A stretch of 64,000 bases of DNA, from contig NZ_JARVRH010000024.1 of the NCBI RefSeq assembly GCF_030209755.1, forward strand, positions 62,001 to 126,000. The letters run 5' to 3'. The translations under genes and the position numbers were made by a program. The DNA comes from Arthrobacter sp. efr-133-TYG-118 (lineage in GTDB: Bacteria > Actinomycetota > Actinomycetes > Actinomycetales > Micrococcaceae). Position 1 is the first letter of the stretch. Each line of letters starts with the position of its first letter. Of this stretch, positions 1 through 8,221 are shown in pieces. The notes beneath the pieces were generated by a model. It was given only the letters and a program-made list of their open reading frames with translations. It made no database searches and was not told the origin of the DNA.

Positions 1-966
1 TGGCGGCACGGACGGCCCGCCCTTTGCGGGAGGGGCATCGTCGTCGACGATTGCGTGTTCGAAGGCCTCGTCGCCGACATAGCCCTCGAGCGTGGGGTCG
101 TCGTCGTGGTCCTTGCCGAAGAACCGCTTGCGGCGCTTCTTCTTCGGTTCGACCGCCACCTCGTTTTCGTAGAGGTAGCTGCGGTCATGGGAATCGCCGC
201 GTTGCGCGTCCGGATCCACCAGGTCGACGCCCATGAGGTGCTCGTAGGCGCCACGGATACGCCGGGGAATGGCGCCGAAGGGCGTGGCGGTGAGAATCAG
301 GAGGGACACAAACGCCAGGGCACCGTAGACCATGACGGGGACCACGGGGTGGATGGCGGCAAGAGGCGACGCCGCGAGGAAGCCGAGCATCCCGCCCGCG
401 CGGCGGAGGCCCTCGAAGCCATCGGCGACAGTCGGCTGGCCGCCGATAATGTGGGCCAAGCCGGTGCCGGCGAACGTCATGATCAGGAAGCCGATGCCCA
501 CGCGGTTATTGCCACGGCTGTCCCACGGCTGCCGGAAGAGCCGGAAAGCGCAGACGAAAAGCATGAGCGGAAGAAGCAGGGATACCCAGCCGAAGGTTCC
601 ATTCACGATGCTGAAGACAACATCCGGGAACCAGCCTTTGAAGCCCCACCAGGCGAAGGTGGCTATGAAGACACCGAGTGCCAGGTTGAAAAGCGCGGCG
701 CCGTCCCGGCGGTCCAGGGGATCAAGGTCACTGACGTCGTGGCCGATCCGGCGGATGCCCGCACCCACAACGTGCCCGATCCCCAGCCAAACACCGGCAA
801 GCGCGCGCTGGATCCACGGCTGTTGGGGTTCGACGACGGCGGCCTGCTTGCCGCGGGCCGTGGCTGTGCCGCTCCTGCCGGTCTTGGCCGGGGTCCGGCC
901 GCTGCCCGAGCCGCCGGATTTGCTATTGGAGCTGCCTCTAGGCGCGGAGGTAGTACGAGTCGCCAT
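1..966 (-). CDS. ftsK: DNA translocase FtsK, N-terminal part (runs off left edge)
   Basis: Reading the minus strand from an ATG at 966 gives an open frame that leaves the window without a stop, so only about the first 320 codons are present. The first ~55 residues are a Ser/Thr/Gly/Lys-rich basic tail, followed by several hydrophobic membrane segments and then an acidic and basic linker with a KKKRRKRFF stretch. This is the layout of the FtsK N-terminal membrane domain; the ATPase motor and gamma domain would lie outside. FtsK anchors at the division septum and pumps chromosomes at dif. Position downstream of rnj and dapA matches the usual actinobacterial order. The assignment rests on layout and synteny, since no motor motif is visible. 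Confidence 0.8.
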   Translation of the reverse strand, partial: MATRTTSAPRGSSNSKSGGSGSGRTPAKTGRSGTATARGKQAAVVEPQQPWIQRALAGVWLGIGHVVGAGIRRIGHDVSDLDPLDRRDGAALFNLALGVFIATFAWWGFKGWFPDVVFSIVNGTFGWVSLLLPLMLFVCAFRLFRQPWDSRGNNRVGIGFLIMTFAGTGLAHIIGGQPTVADGFEGLRRAGGMLGFLAASPLAAIHPVVPVMVYGALAFVSLLILTATPFGAIPRRIRGAYEHLMGVDLVDPDAQRGDSHDRSYLYENEVAVEPKKKRRKRFFGKDHDDDPTLEGYVGDEAFEHAIVDDDAPPAKGGPSVPP

Positions 967-1086
967 ATCGGCCACGCTACCCCAAGCCGTCCGGAAACCC
1001 GCGGATTTCAGGGGCGCGGAGGAACCATGTTGCCCCTGTTGAACAATCTGCGGACCCTGTTTTGCGGCGAGCCGGTCCTGAAACAC

Positions 1087-1118
1087 GAACGGCCCGGTTC
1101 GCCTGAACCGGGCCGTTC
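1087..1118 (-). terminator. Strong hairpin between rnj and ftsK
   Basis: A perfect 14-bp inverted repeat (1087-1100 and 1105-1118) with a 4-nt loop lies just past the rnj stop codon and before the ftsK start, so it most likely ends the dapA-rnj transcript. No clear U-tract follows, as is common in high-GC actinobacteria. Confidence 0.75.
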
Positions 1119-1175
1119 GGAGCCTGACACCGGGGCGTCAGACTGGCTGTGCCTGCGGAAGTCATGCCTCCGGGA

Positions 1176-2867
1176 TTAAGCTTCCAAGACCAACGGGATG
1201 ATCATGGGGCGCCGGCGAAGCTTGCGGTTGACCCACGTGCCGATCACGCGACGCACCACTTGCTGGAGCTGGTGGTTGGTGTGGTCCGCGTGGTGTAGCA
1301 CTGCGTCTTCAAGGGCCGCGTTGATCTTGGGGATGATCTCGTCAAAGACGGAATCGTCTTCGGCCACGCCGCGGGCGTGGATTTCCGGGCCCGAGACGAT
1401 CTTGCCTGTGGTCCGGTTGATCACGGTGATAACGGAGATGAAGCCCTCGTCGCCCAGGATCCTGCGGTCCTTGAGGTCGGCGTCGGTGATTTCACCCACG
1501 CTGGAGCCGTCCACATAGACGAAGCCCACTTCCACCTGGCCCACCACATTGGCTTTGTGGTCCCTGACGTCAATAACTGTGCCGTTGTCGCTGAGGATGA
1601 CGCGGTCCGAGGGCACGCCGGACTCTTCCGCCAGGTTGCCATTGGCGATGAGGTGCCGGGTTTCGCCGTGCACGGGCATGGCGTTCAGGGGCTTGAGGAT
1701 GTTGTAGCAGTAGAGCAGTTCTCCGGCGGCGGCGTGGCCGGAGACGTGCACTTTGGCGTTGCCCTTGTGGACGACGTCGGCGCCGAGCTTGAGCAGCCCG
1801 TTGATGATCCGGTAGACCGCGTTCTCGTTGCCCGGGATGAGGCTCGAAGCCAGGATGACGGTATCGCCCTGGCCGACCACCACGCGGTGGTCTCCGTTGG
1901 CCATCCGCGACAGGGCCGCCATGGGTTCGCCCTGGGATCCCGTGGACATCAGGACCACGCGGTGGTCCGGAAGGTTGTCGATGTTCTTGATGTCCACCAG
2001 GATTCCCGGCGGGACGTCAAGGTAGCCCAGTTTCGCGGCGATAGCCATGTTGCGCACCATGGAACGGCCCACGAAGGCGACATTGCGGCCGTGCTTGGCG
2101 GCAGCGTCCAGCACCTGCTGGACCCGGTGCACGTGCGAGGAGAAGGACGCAACGATGATCCGCTTCTTGGCCTGGCCGAACAAGCGGTCCAGGGTGGGAC
2201 CGATTTCCTTCTCCGCCGTGGTGAAGCCGGGGACATCCGCGTTGGTGGAGTCGGCCATGAACAGGTCCACCCCTTCTTCGCCCAGGCGGGCGAAGTGACG
2301 CAGGTCCGTGATGCGGCCGTCGAGGGGCAACTGGTCCATCTTGAAGTCGCCCGTGTGCAGCACGTTGCCGCCGGCGGTGCGGATGAAGACGGCCAAGGCG
2401 TCCGGAATGGAGTGGTTGACGGCAACGAATTCGCATTCGAAGGGACCGAACTGCTCCGCTTGTCCTTCGGCGACCGTGAGCGTGTACGGCTTGATCCGAT
2501 GTTCCTGGAGCTTGGCCTCAACGAGGGCAAGCGTCAGCTGGGAACCGACCAACGGCAGGTCCGGACGCAGGCGCAGCAGGTACGGCACAGCGCCGATGTG
2601 GTCTTCGTGGCCGTGCGTCAGGACGATGGCAACGACGTCGTCCAGCCTATCCTCGATGTACGAGAAATCGGGCAGGATCAGGTCGACACCCGGCTGGGTC
2701 TCTTCAGGGAAGAGCACGCCGCAGTCAACCACCAGCAGCTTGCCGTTGATTTCGAAAACAGCCATGTTGCGGCCGATCTCCCCCAGGCCGCCAAGGGGCA
2801 CAATCCGGAGTGTTCCCTGCGGAAGTTTGGGCGGGGTGACAAGTCCGGGAAGGGCGGTTTGGGTCAT
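1176..2867 (-). CDS. rnj: Ribonuclease J
   Basis: The 563-residue product is a metallo-beta-lactamase/beta-CASP ribonuclease. The zinc motif THGHEDH sits at residues 84-90. Further metal-site residues lie in the HTGDFK segment, a SHVHR motif follows in the beta-CASP part, and a C-terminal domain completes the usual ~550-residue length. RNase J acts as 5'-to-3' exonuclease and endonuclease in RNA maturation and decay. The ATG at 2867 lies 27 bp downstream of dapA, so the two are probably cotranscribed, a pairing that is common in actinobacteria. A hairpin follows the stop codon. Identification is very secure. Confidence 0.96.
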   Translation of the reverse strand: MTQTALPGLVTPPKLPQGTLRIVPLGGLGEIGRNMAVFEINGKLLVVDCGVLFPEETQPGVDLILPDFSYIEDRLDDVVAIVLTHGHEDHIGAVPYLLRLRPDLPLVGSQLTLALVEAKLQEHRIKPYTLTVAEGQAEQFGPFECEFVAVNHSIPDALAVFIRTAGGNVLHTGDFKMDQLPLDGRITDLRHFARLGEEGVDLFMADSTNADVPGFTTAEKEIGPTLDRLFGQAKKRIIVASFSSHVHRVQQVLDAAAKHGRNVAFVGRSMVRNMAIAAKLGYLDVPPGILVDIKNIDNLPDHRVVLMSTGSQGEPMAALSRMANGDHRVVVGQGDTVILASSLIPGNENAVYRIINGLLKLGADVVHKGNAKVHVSGHAAAGELLYCYNILKPLNAMPVHGETRHLIANGNLAEESGVPSDRVILSDNGTVIDVRDHKANVVGQVEVGFVYVDGSSVGEITDADLKDRRILGDEGFISVITVINRTTGKIVSGPEIHARGVAEDDSVFDEIIPKINAALEDAVLHHADHTNHQLQQVVRRVIGTWVNRKLRRRPMIIPLVLEA

Positions 2868-2894
2868 AATGCGCTACTTTCCGGCGGAATCCTT

Positions 2895-3806
2895 CTAGAC
2901 AGTGAAGTCCATTCCAGCTTCCGCCAAGTCCTCGCGGATGATTGCGATCTCGGCGGCGTCCGGCTCCACGAGGGGCAAACGGACAACCGAGTTGGGCAGG
3001 ACTCCCTGCCATTTAAGAATTTGTTTGGCGGCGACTGCGCCTTGGACCCGGGTCATGGTTGCACGGATCACGGGCTCGAGATCGAAGTTGATCTTGCGTG
3101 CCGTGCCCAGGTCGTTCGCGTTGATGGCGTCGATGAGCTCACGGAAACGGCGGGTGACGACATGGGTGGTGACGCCAATCAGGCCGACCGCACCCATGGC
3201 CATCCACTGGAGGGTCAGGCCGTCGTCCCCCGAGTAGAAGAGAAGGTCGGTTTCCGCCATGACCCTGGTGGCTGCGGCGAAGTCGGCTTTGGCGTCCTTG
3301 ACCGCAACGATGTTGGGGTGGGCGGCCAGGCCGATCATGGTCTCCGGCGTGATCTGAATGGAGGAGCGTCCGGGAATGTCATAGAGCATGACAGGGAGCT
3401 CGGTGGCGGACGCAATGGCCTCGAAGTGGGCCCGGACTCCGGCCTGGCTCGGCTTGTTGTAGTACGGGGTGACGATCAGGAGTCCGTCGACGCCGAGCTT
3501 CGCGGCTTCCTGGGAGAGGTGCACCGAGTGCGCGGTGTCATTGGTTCCCGTGCCCGCGATGATTGCCGCGCGACCGCCCACAGCTTCCTTCACGGCGCGG
3601 AACATGCCGAGGTTTTCCTCGTCGGTGAGCGTCGACGTCTCCCCCGTTGTTCCGGTGACCACCAGGCCATCGCAGCCGTCGTCAACGAGCTTGACTGCCA
3701 GTTCCGCTGCCTGCTTGTAGTCAACTTCGCCGTCCTTGGTGAACGGGGTGACCATGGCGGTCAGAAGGGTACCGAGAGCAGGAACGTTCGCACGAGAGTC
3801 AGACAT
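2895..3806 (-). CDS. dapA: 4-hydroxy-tetrahydrodipicolinate synthase
   Basis: DapA condenses pyruvate with aspartate semialdehyde, the committed step of lysine and diaminopimelate synthesis. The 303-residue product has the pyruvate-binding GTTGET motif (residues 52-57), the YYNKPS segment (115-120), the catalytic-area tyrosine in LYDIPGRSS, and the Schiff-base lysine in VAVKDAK (about K170). Length is normal for the family. The ATG at 3806 is the obvious start. The next-pathway gene dapB lies at 13537-14295 on the same strand, so the transposon between them has separated two lysine genes that are usually near each other in this group. dapA must now use a promoter in 3807-3901 or within the element. 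Confidence 0.96.
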   Translation of the reverse strand: MSDSRANVPALGTLLTAMVTPFTKDGEVDYKQAAELAVKLVDDGCDGLVVTGTTGETSTLTDEENLGMFRAVKEAVGGRAAIIAGTGTNDTAHSVHLSQEAAKLGVDGLLIVTPYYNKPSQAGVRAHFEAIASATELPVMLYDIPGRSSIQITPETMIGLAAHPNIVAVKDAKADFAAATRVMAETDLLFYSGDDGLTLQWMAMGAVGLIGVTTHVVTRRFRELIDAINANDLGTARKINFDLEPVIRATMTRVQGAVAAKQILKWQGVLPNSVVRLPLVEPDAAEIAIIREDLAEAGMDFTV

Positions 3807-3901
3807 ATGAAAAACGTTACCCTGTCACCTGCGGGTTAGGAGAATGGGGCCCGCGTGATGATCGTCAAATTCAGCGAAGTGAGAGCAAGACCTCAGGCTA
3901 A

Positions 3902-3950
3902 TGTCATTTTCAGAAGTCGACTGCACGGAATGTCCAAAGCCCTCTGCACG
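3902..3950 (+). repeat. Left (IRi-type) transposon end
   Basis: The tip at 3902-3926 matches the known Tn402/Tn5053 terminal repeat almost exactly, starting TGTCATTTTCAGAAG and ending GACTGCAC. A second transposase-binding repeat ends in TGCAC at 3945-3949, exactly 23 bp after the first TGCAC (3922-3926). This is the spacing seen in the integron IRi end. Confidence 0.85.
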
Positions 3951-4113
3951 GATTCGAGGCGTGTTTGACTGAAACCGGTTCTGCGAGTGTACTTGGGGCT
4001 GGTGAGTAGCAGGGCTTGGCTACTTGGTGGCGTCGTTGAGCGGATGTCGGAACTCCTCTTCGCTGTTGGGGCCGACGCTTGAACGCTAATGAAAAACGTG
4101 GACCCGGGTCCTG

Positions 4114-4290
4114 TTAGAAGTCGATGACGACGTCGAAAAGGTTGGCCGGCTGCCCGGTGACGGCAGCGGCCGCGGAGCGGACCGCGTCAGGGATTTCCTC
4201 TAGCGTCCGCGCCTGAGCGGACAGCTCTGCATCTGCACAGCCTTGGCCTTGAAGAACCCGTCCGAGGCACTAGCGTTGTAAACGTTCAGC
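4114..4290 (-). pseudogene. Broken HicB-like antitoxin fragment
   Basis: The last ~38 codons (minus strand, stop at 4114-4116) read cleanly: a segment rich in SAQARTLEEIPDAVR is followed by an alanine-rich helix and end in DVVIDF, resembling the C-terminal half of small HicB-type antitoxins. Upstream the same sequence continues in another frame (DGFFKAKAV), after a frameshift near 4230, and the open frame is closed by a stop near 4270. No toxin partner is visible. It lies between the two left transposon ends, so it is probably debris of an earlier insertion or passenger. The family assignment is tentative. Confidence 0.4.
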
Positions 4291-4309
4291 TGCAAGCCTT
4301 TCACCCTCC

Positions 4310-4358
4310 AGCCAGCTTCTGAAAGTAACTGCGCGGATTATCCGAAGTCGTCTGCACA
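4310..4358 (+). repeat. Second, degenerate left transposon end
   Basis: About 15 of 25 positions match the 3902-3926 tip, and a second repeat ends in TGCAC at 4353-4357, again exactly 23 bp after the first TGCGC (4330-4334). The conserved spacing argues that this is another IRi-type end rather than chance. It would delimit an inner element from 4310 to 12624. Confidence 0.6.
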
Positions 4359-4433
4359 GGGTGCACGTCAACATGTAGGAAATCTGACTCCTCTGTCCGG
4401 CGTGGGGGGAGGCATCCAGAGATCCGCCTGCTG

Positions 4434-4823
4434 TTAAAGCCTGGCGTAGGCCCAGCCGTCCCGCTGGCGCTGGGCAAGGTGGGCGATAGCCGCGGGAACT
4501 GTGCCAACGTCGGGGGTGAGGTCCTTTTCTTCCAAGCCCGCTGAGCGCATGCTGTTGCCGCAGGCGAGGATGCTCACGTCCAGTTGCCGGGCGTCGCTAA
4601 CAGCTTCGGCGGCTGGGGAGCCTGCGGCGAGGAGTTTGACGCCTGGCCCTTGGACAACCACTTCAATGCCGGTCTCAGGGTGCAGTGCTGCGCGGGCGTT
4701 CGCGGCGCTGCGGAGAATACCGGCCAGGGCGTCCTGTTCAAGCGGACCAGCGGCGTGAATGAGAAGGCCCTTGCCGTTTCCCGCCTTCGTGGCTTCGGGG
4801 GTCGTTTGGTTCATTGGCATCAT
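4434..4823 (-). CDS. DsrE-family protein
   Basis: The 129-residue protein has the DsrE/DsrF fold pattern. An N-terminal glycine-rich strand (GLLIHAAGP) is followed by a helix with alanine repeats, a central strand IEVVVQGPGVKLL, and a conserved cysteine in SILACGNSMRS near residue 88, the usual position of the sulfur-carrying or structural Cys. Members take part in sulfur relay or bind small molecules. It starts directly at the stop codon of the DUF302 gene (TAA followed by ATG ATG), with GGAG just upstream, so the two are translationally coupled. A start at the fourth residue is also possible. Gene order cstR-DUF302-dsrE suggests control by CstR and a role in sulfane-sulfur handling. The exact function is unknown. 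Confidence 0.8.
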   Translation of the reverse strand: MMPMNQTTPEATKAGNGKGLLIHAAGPLEQDALAGILRSAANARAALHPETGIEVVVQGPGVKLLAAGSPAAEAVSDARQLDVSILACGNSMRSAGLEEKDLTPDVGTVPAAIAHLAQRQRDGWAYARL

Positions 4824-5240
4824 TTACTCCGTTGCTTCCCCGAGCGCGGTCATGGCCTTGCGAAGGCGCGTGGCGGCGTCGTCCGCCACTTCCTTGACGG
4901 CGGCAGTGTTGCTGAGCTGGACCATGGTTTGCGGGTCGATGGCTTCCACCGTGGTGGAGTCCGCGAGGCTGTTCCGGCGTACCACCACGTTGCACGGCAG
5001 CAGGGCACCCATTTGCGGCTCGGCGGCGAGAGCTCGGCTGGCGAGGGTCGGGTTGCAGGCGCCGAGGATGACGTAATCCCCGACGGCGTCCGCGGCTTCG
5101 GGGCCGAGCTTGGCTTCGAAGGCGGACCGGATGTTGATTTCCGTCAGGATCCCGAACCCCTGCGCGGCAAGGGCCTCCCGGGTGCGTTCCAGTGCTTCGG
5201 CCCAGGGAAGGGCAACGGTGGTGGCCAGCGTGTACGTCAT
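4824..5240 (-). CDS. DUF302 domain protein
   Basis: The 138-residue product begins MTYTLATTVALPW at an ATG at 5240; longer starts to 5351 would overlap cstR and lack the fold. It matches DUF302 features: the N-terminal strand, the FGILTEINIRSAFEAKLG segment, the conserved ILGACNP motif around residue 64, and the hydrophobic strand of LPCNVVVRRN. DUF302 proteins often sit next to rhodaneses, DsrE proteins and CsoR/CstR regulators, and are proposed to act in sulfur or metal stress. It lies 41 bp downstream of cstR and touches dsrE, forming a three-gene minus-strand operon. The molecular activity is not known. Confidence 0.8.
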   Translation of the reverse strand: MTYTLATTVALPWAEALERTREALAAQGFGILTEINIRSAFEAKLGPEAADAVGDYVILGACNPTLASRALAAEPQMGALLPCNVVVRRNSLADSTTVEAIDPQTMVQLSNTAAVKEVADDAATRLRKAMTALGEATE

Positions 5241-5281
5241 GGTGCTCCTCGAAGTTGCAGGACGGTGTCCGGGCGGACTGG

Positions 5282-5635
<354 letters not shown>

Positions 5636-5662
5636 TCACGTTTACCTATCGAGAGGCCAGCA

Positions 5663-6280
5663 ATGACTTCCCCCTCCTCGGCTCCTGCCGTTACCTCGCT
5701 CGCCCCTGCAGCCCTCCAGTCCTGGCTCAAGGAACACCAGGACCTGGTGGTGATTGATGTGCGTTCCGCCGCTGAATTCGAGTCCATGCACATCCGCGGC
5801 TCCTACAATGTGCCGCTTCCGCTGCTTTCCGAGCACACCGACGAGCTCGCCGCGCGGCTGGGTTCTCGCGTGGTCCTGGTGTGCCAGTCCGGCATCCGCG
5901 CCGAGCAGGCACGCCAGCGCCTCGGCAAGTCAGGGATCGACGGCGCCTACGTCCTGACGGGCGGTGTTCCCGGGTTCGCTGCCGCGGGCGGCGATGTTGT
6001 CAAGGGCAAGGACCGCTGGGACCTGGAACGCCAGGTCCGCCTGGCTGCCGGTTCCTTGGTGGTGCTGGGCCTGGCCGGGGGCAGGTTCGTCTCTCCCAAG
6101 GTGCGCATGCTGGCCGGGGCCATCGGAGCCGGCCTGACGTTCTCGGCCGCCACCAACACGTGCGCCATGGGCAAGGCCCTCTCGGCCATGCCGTGGAACA
6201 AGGCCGCCACGGAGCCCACCCGCGAAAGCGCCATCCTGCGGCTTCCCGCGCCGGCCCTTGAAGAGGACGCCGCGGCGTGA
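5663..6280 (+). CDS. Rhodanese fused to DUF2892 membrane domain
   Basis: The 205-residue protein has an N-terminal rhodanese domain with active-site loop CQSGIR (catalytic C74). It continues as a DUF2892-type segment (about residues 118-175) with two hydrophobic stretches, like the inner-membrane sulfurtransferase YgaP. It probably moves sulfane sulfur at the membrane. The ATG at 5663 follows a GAGAGG Shine-Dalgarno-like sequence and gives the natural N-terminus. It is the first gene of the operon facing away from cstR, and its stop overlaps the GTG start of the TauE/SafE gene. A second cysteine lies in the DUF2892 part (TNTCAMG), close to where YgaP relatives carry one. Confidence 0.88.
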   Translation: MTSPSSAPAVTSLAPAALQSWLKEHQDLVVIDVRSAAEFESMHIRGSYNVPLPLLSEHTDELAARLGSRVVLVCQSGIRAEQARQRLGKSGIDGAYVLTGGVPGFAAAGGDVVKGKDRWDLERQVRLAAGSLVVLGLAGGRFVSPKVRMLAGAIGAGLTFSAATNTCAMGKALSAMPWNKAATEPTRESAILRLPAPALEEDAAA

Positions 6281-7035
6281 TTCCCGCCCTGGGTCTGGGG
6301 CTCGTCGTCGGGATCGTCCTGGGCGTAGTGGGCGGCGGCGGGTCGATCATCGCGGTTCCGGCCCTGGTGTATGGGGTGGGCATGAGCCCGGCCCAGGCCA
6401 TCCCCACCTCGCTGCTGGTGGTGGGGGTGTCCTCGCTGGCCTCCCTGCTGCCACGGGTCCGGGAGGGCCTGAACTGGCCGGTCATCGCACTGGTCGGGGC
6501 TGCCGGCATCCCTGCTGCCTGGGGCGGTGCGGCCGTAGGCCGGCTGCTGGACCCGAACATCCTGATGCTGGCCTTCGCCGTGATCATGGTGACAGCGGGC
6601 ATCCGGATGCTCAGGAAGCCGCGCGAATCCGAAGGGTCCTGCAGCACGGGGCCGCACCGGGCCTTCCGGTCCTGCGCCCCGAAGGCCATAGGGGTAGGGC
6701 TGCTCGTGGGCTTCCTCACCGGACTGCTCGGGGTGGGCGGGGGCTTCCTCATCACCCCCGCGCTGACCATCTTCCTTGGCCTGCGCATGAAGCAGGCTGT
6801 CGGAACGTCCCTGGCGATCATCGTCATCAACTCCGCCGCCGGATTCAGTGCCCACGCTGCCGGTTACACCATCGACTGGGCCACCACCCTGGCGTTCGCG
6901 GTCCCGGCCATCCTCGGTTCACTCGTCGCCGCCAGGCTGGCCCGCCGTCTGAAGGACAAGCACATCCGCATCTCATTCGCGGTACTCATCTTCGCCGTAG
7001 CGGTATGGGTCACCGCCGGCACCGTCAACGCCTGA
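6277..7035 (+). CDS. TauE/SafE (TSUP) family sulfite or sulfur-anion permease
   Basis: The 252-residue membrane protein has about eight hydrophobic segments. Each half has a glycine-rich repeat ([15 protein letters not shown] near the N-terminus and [14 protein letters not shown] in the middle), the signature of the TSUP family. Such proteins export sulfite, thiosulfate or sulfonates. It begins at a GTG that overlaps the stop of the rhodanese-DUF2892 gene (GTGA), so translation is coupled. In cst-type operons TauE is the usual partner and is thought to remove sulfite formed by the persulfide dioxygenase. Substrate is inferred. A second TSUP gene, at 43988-44785, lies in the core chromosome. 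Confidence 0.9.
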   Translation: MIPALGLGLVVGIVLGVVGGGGSIIAVPALVYGVGMSPAQAIPTSLLVVGVSSLASLLPRVREGLNWPVIALVGAAGIPAAWGGAAVGRLLDPNILMLAFAVIMVTAGIRMLRKPRESEGSCSTGPHRAFRSCAPKAIGVGLLVGFLTGLLGVGGGFLITPALTIFLGLRMKQAVGTSLAIIVINSAAGFSAHAAGYTIDWATTLAFAVPAILGSLVAARLARRLKDKHIRISFAVLIFAVAVWVTAGTVNA

Positions 7036-7057
7036 CCACACCAAATAGGAGAACACC

Positions 7058-7399
7058 ATGGGACTGATCGATTCCCTCAAAAAGGCCTTCAGCAAGCCCT
7101 CCAGGACCATCAGCGTCGCCCAGGCCAAGGAACTGCTGGGGGCCGGCGCCACTCTGATCGACGTCAGGTCCGCCCAGGAATGGCGCACCGGACGCGCGCC
7201 CCAAGCCAAGCACATCCCCCTGGACCGGCTGCAGGGCAGCCAGGCAGGGATCCAGAAAGCCCGTCCCGTGATCGCCGTGTGCGCCTCCGGGGTACGGTCC
7301 GCCTCCGCGGCCCGGCTGCTAGCCGCTAAAGGCTACGACGCTTACTCCCTCCGCGGCGGCATGGCGGCCTGGCGCCAGGCCGGCGAACCCGTCCGCTAA
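7058..7399 (+). CDS. Single-domain rhodanese with N-terminal extension
   Basis: The 113-residue protein starts with a short amphipathic stretch (MGLIDSLKKAF) and then one rhodanese domain. DVRSAQEW is the N-terminal signature and CASGVRS the active-site loop (catalytic C75). Single-domain rhodaneses carry persulfide on this Cys and pass it between thiols. The gene follows the permease after 22 bp with AGGAGA before the ATG. It is one of two stand-alone rhodaneses here; their loop sequences differ (CASGVR and CRSGNR), so they are not recent duplicates and may serve different donors. Confidence 0.9.
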   Translation: MGLIDSLKKAFSKPSRTISVAQAKELLGAGATLIDVRSAQEWRTGRAPQAKHIPLDRLQGSQAGIQKARPVIAVCASGVRSASAARLLAAKGYDAYSLRGGMAAWRQAGEPVR

Positions 7400-7431
7400 C
7401 AACAGCCCACAATATTCCGAAGGAGAATCCC

Positions 7432-7728
7432 ATGGCCGAAATCACCATCACCGAAGCCGATCAGCGTAGCTCCACTGCCCGCATCCTCGATGTCCGTGAG
7501 GACTTCGAAGTCGCCGAAGGCATAATCCCCGGCGCCCTGCACATCCCCATGGGCCAGCTGCAGGCACGCCTGTCCGAACTGGACCCGGCAGTCCCCGTCA
7601 TCACGGTCTGCCGCAGCGGAAACCGCAGCGCCGCCGTGGCTGACGCCCTCAACGGTGCCGGCTTTTCGGCGGACACCATGGCCGGCGGCATGGTCGCCTG
7701 GACCCGCGCCGGACTCCCCACCACCTGA
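7432..7728 (+). CDS. Single-domain rhodanese
   Basis: This compact 98-residue rhodanese has the DVREDFEVAEG signature and the loop CRSGNRS (catalytic C60), with the terminal GGMVAWTRAGLP motif of the fold. It is GlpE/PspE-like in size and has no extra domain. AAGGAGA precedes the ATG. The gene lies between another rhodanese and a thioredoxin, which suggests a transfer chain from persulfide through rhodaneses to thioredoxin, as inferred for related clusters. The predicted location is the cytoplasm, since no signal peptide is present. Confidence 0.9.
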   Translation: MAEITITEADQRSSTARILDVREDFEVAEGIIPGALHIPMGQLQARLSELDPAVPVITVCRSGNRSAAVADALNGAGFSADTMAGGMVAWTRAGLPTT

Positions 7729-7773
7729 GCCCTGCCCGAATCCAACCACCCACCCGAGAGGATACGAATCATC

Positions 7774-8136
7774 ATGGCAACCATCGACGTCACCGAACAG
7801 AGCTTCGCCGAGACCCTGGAGAGCAACGAGATCGTCTTCGTTGACTTCTGGGCGGCATGGTGCGGTCCCTGCCGCATGTTCGCACCCACCTACGGGAACG
7901 CTGCCGAACGGCACCCGGACATCACCTTCGCCAAGGTCGACACGGACGCCGAACAGGGATTTGCCGCAGCTGCGGGCATCACCTCGATCCCCACGCTGAT
8001 GGCCTTCAAGGATAAGACCCTGGTCTTCTCCCAGCCCGGAGCCCTGAACGCGACCGGCCTGGAAGAGATCATCCAGGCCGTAAAGAACCTGGACATGGAC
8101 AAACTCCGGGCTAATGATGCCCGGCAGCAGGCCTGA
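7774..8136 (+). CDS. Thioredoxin
   Basis: The 120-residue thioredoxin has the canonical WCGPC motif (C30 and C33) after FVDFWAAW, and the cis-proline region as TSIPTLMAF. It differs from housekeeping thioredoxins by a C-terminal tail of about 15 residues (NLDMDKLRANDARQQA region). GAGAGG lies upstream of the ATG. In this operon it probably reduces persulfides on the rhodaneses or the CstR disulfide to release sulfide. It is unlikely to be the main cellular thioredoxin because it sits in a mobile cargo cluster. Confidence 0.93.
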   Translation: MATIDVTEQSFAETLESNEIVFVDFWAAWCGPCRMFAPTYGNAAERHPDITFAKVDTDAEQGFAAAAGITSIPTLMAFKDKTLVFSQPGALNATGLEEIIQAVKNLDMDKLRANDARQQA

Positions 8137-8221
8137 CGCACGTACGGATTGTCGGGGGGATACCCCGCTACGAGCACACCGAAAAAATTTCCCTCCACCC
8201 CTCCCCGAAGGAGAGCACCAG

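Noticed and set aside
1377-3839. 820-codon plus-strand open frame
   Set aside because: It is antisense to rnj and dapA and only reflects GC-rich codon bias; its translation shows no domain.
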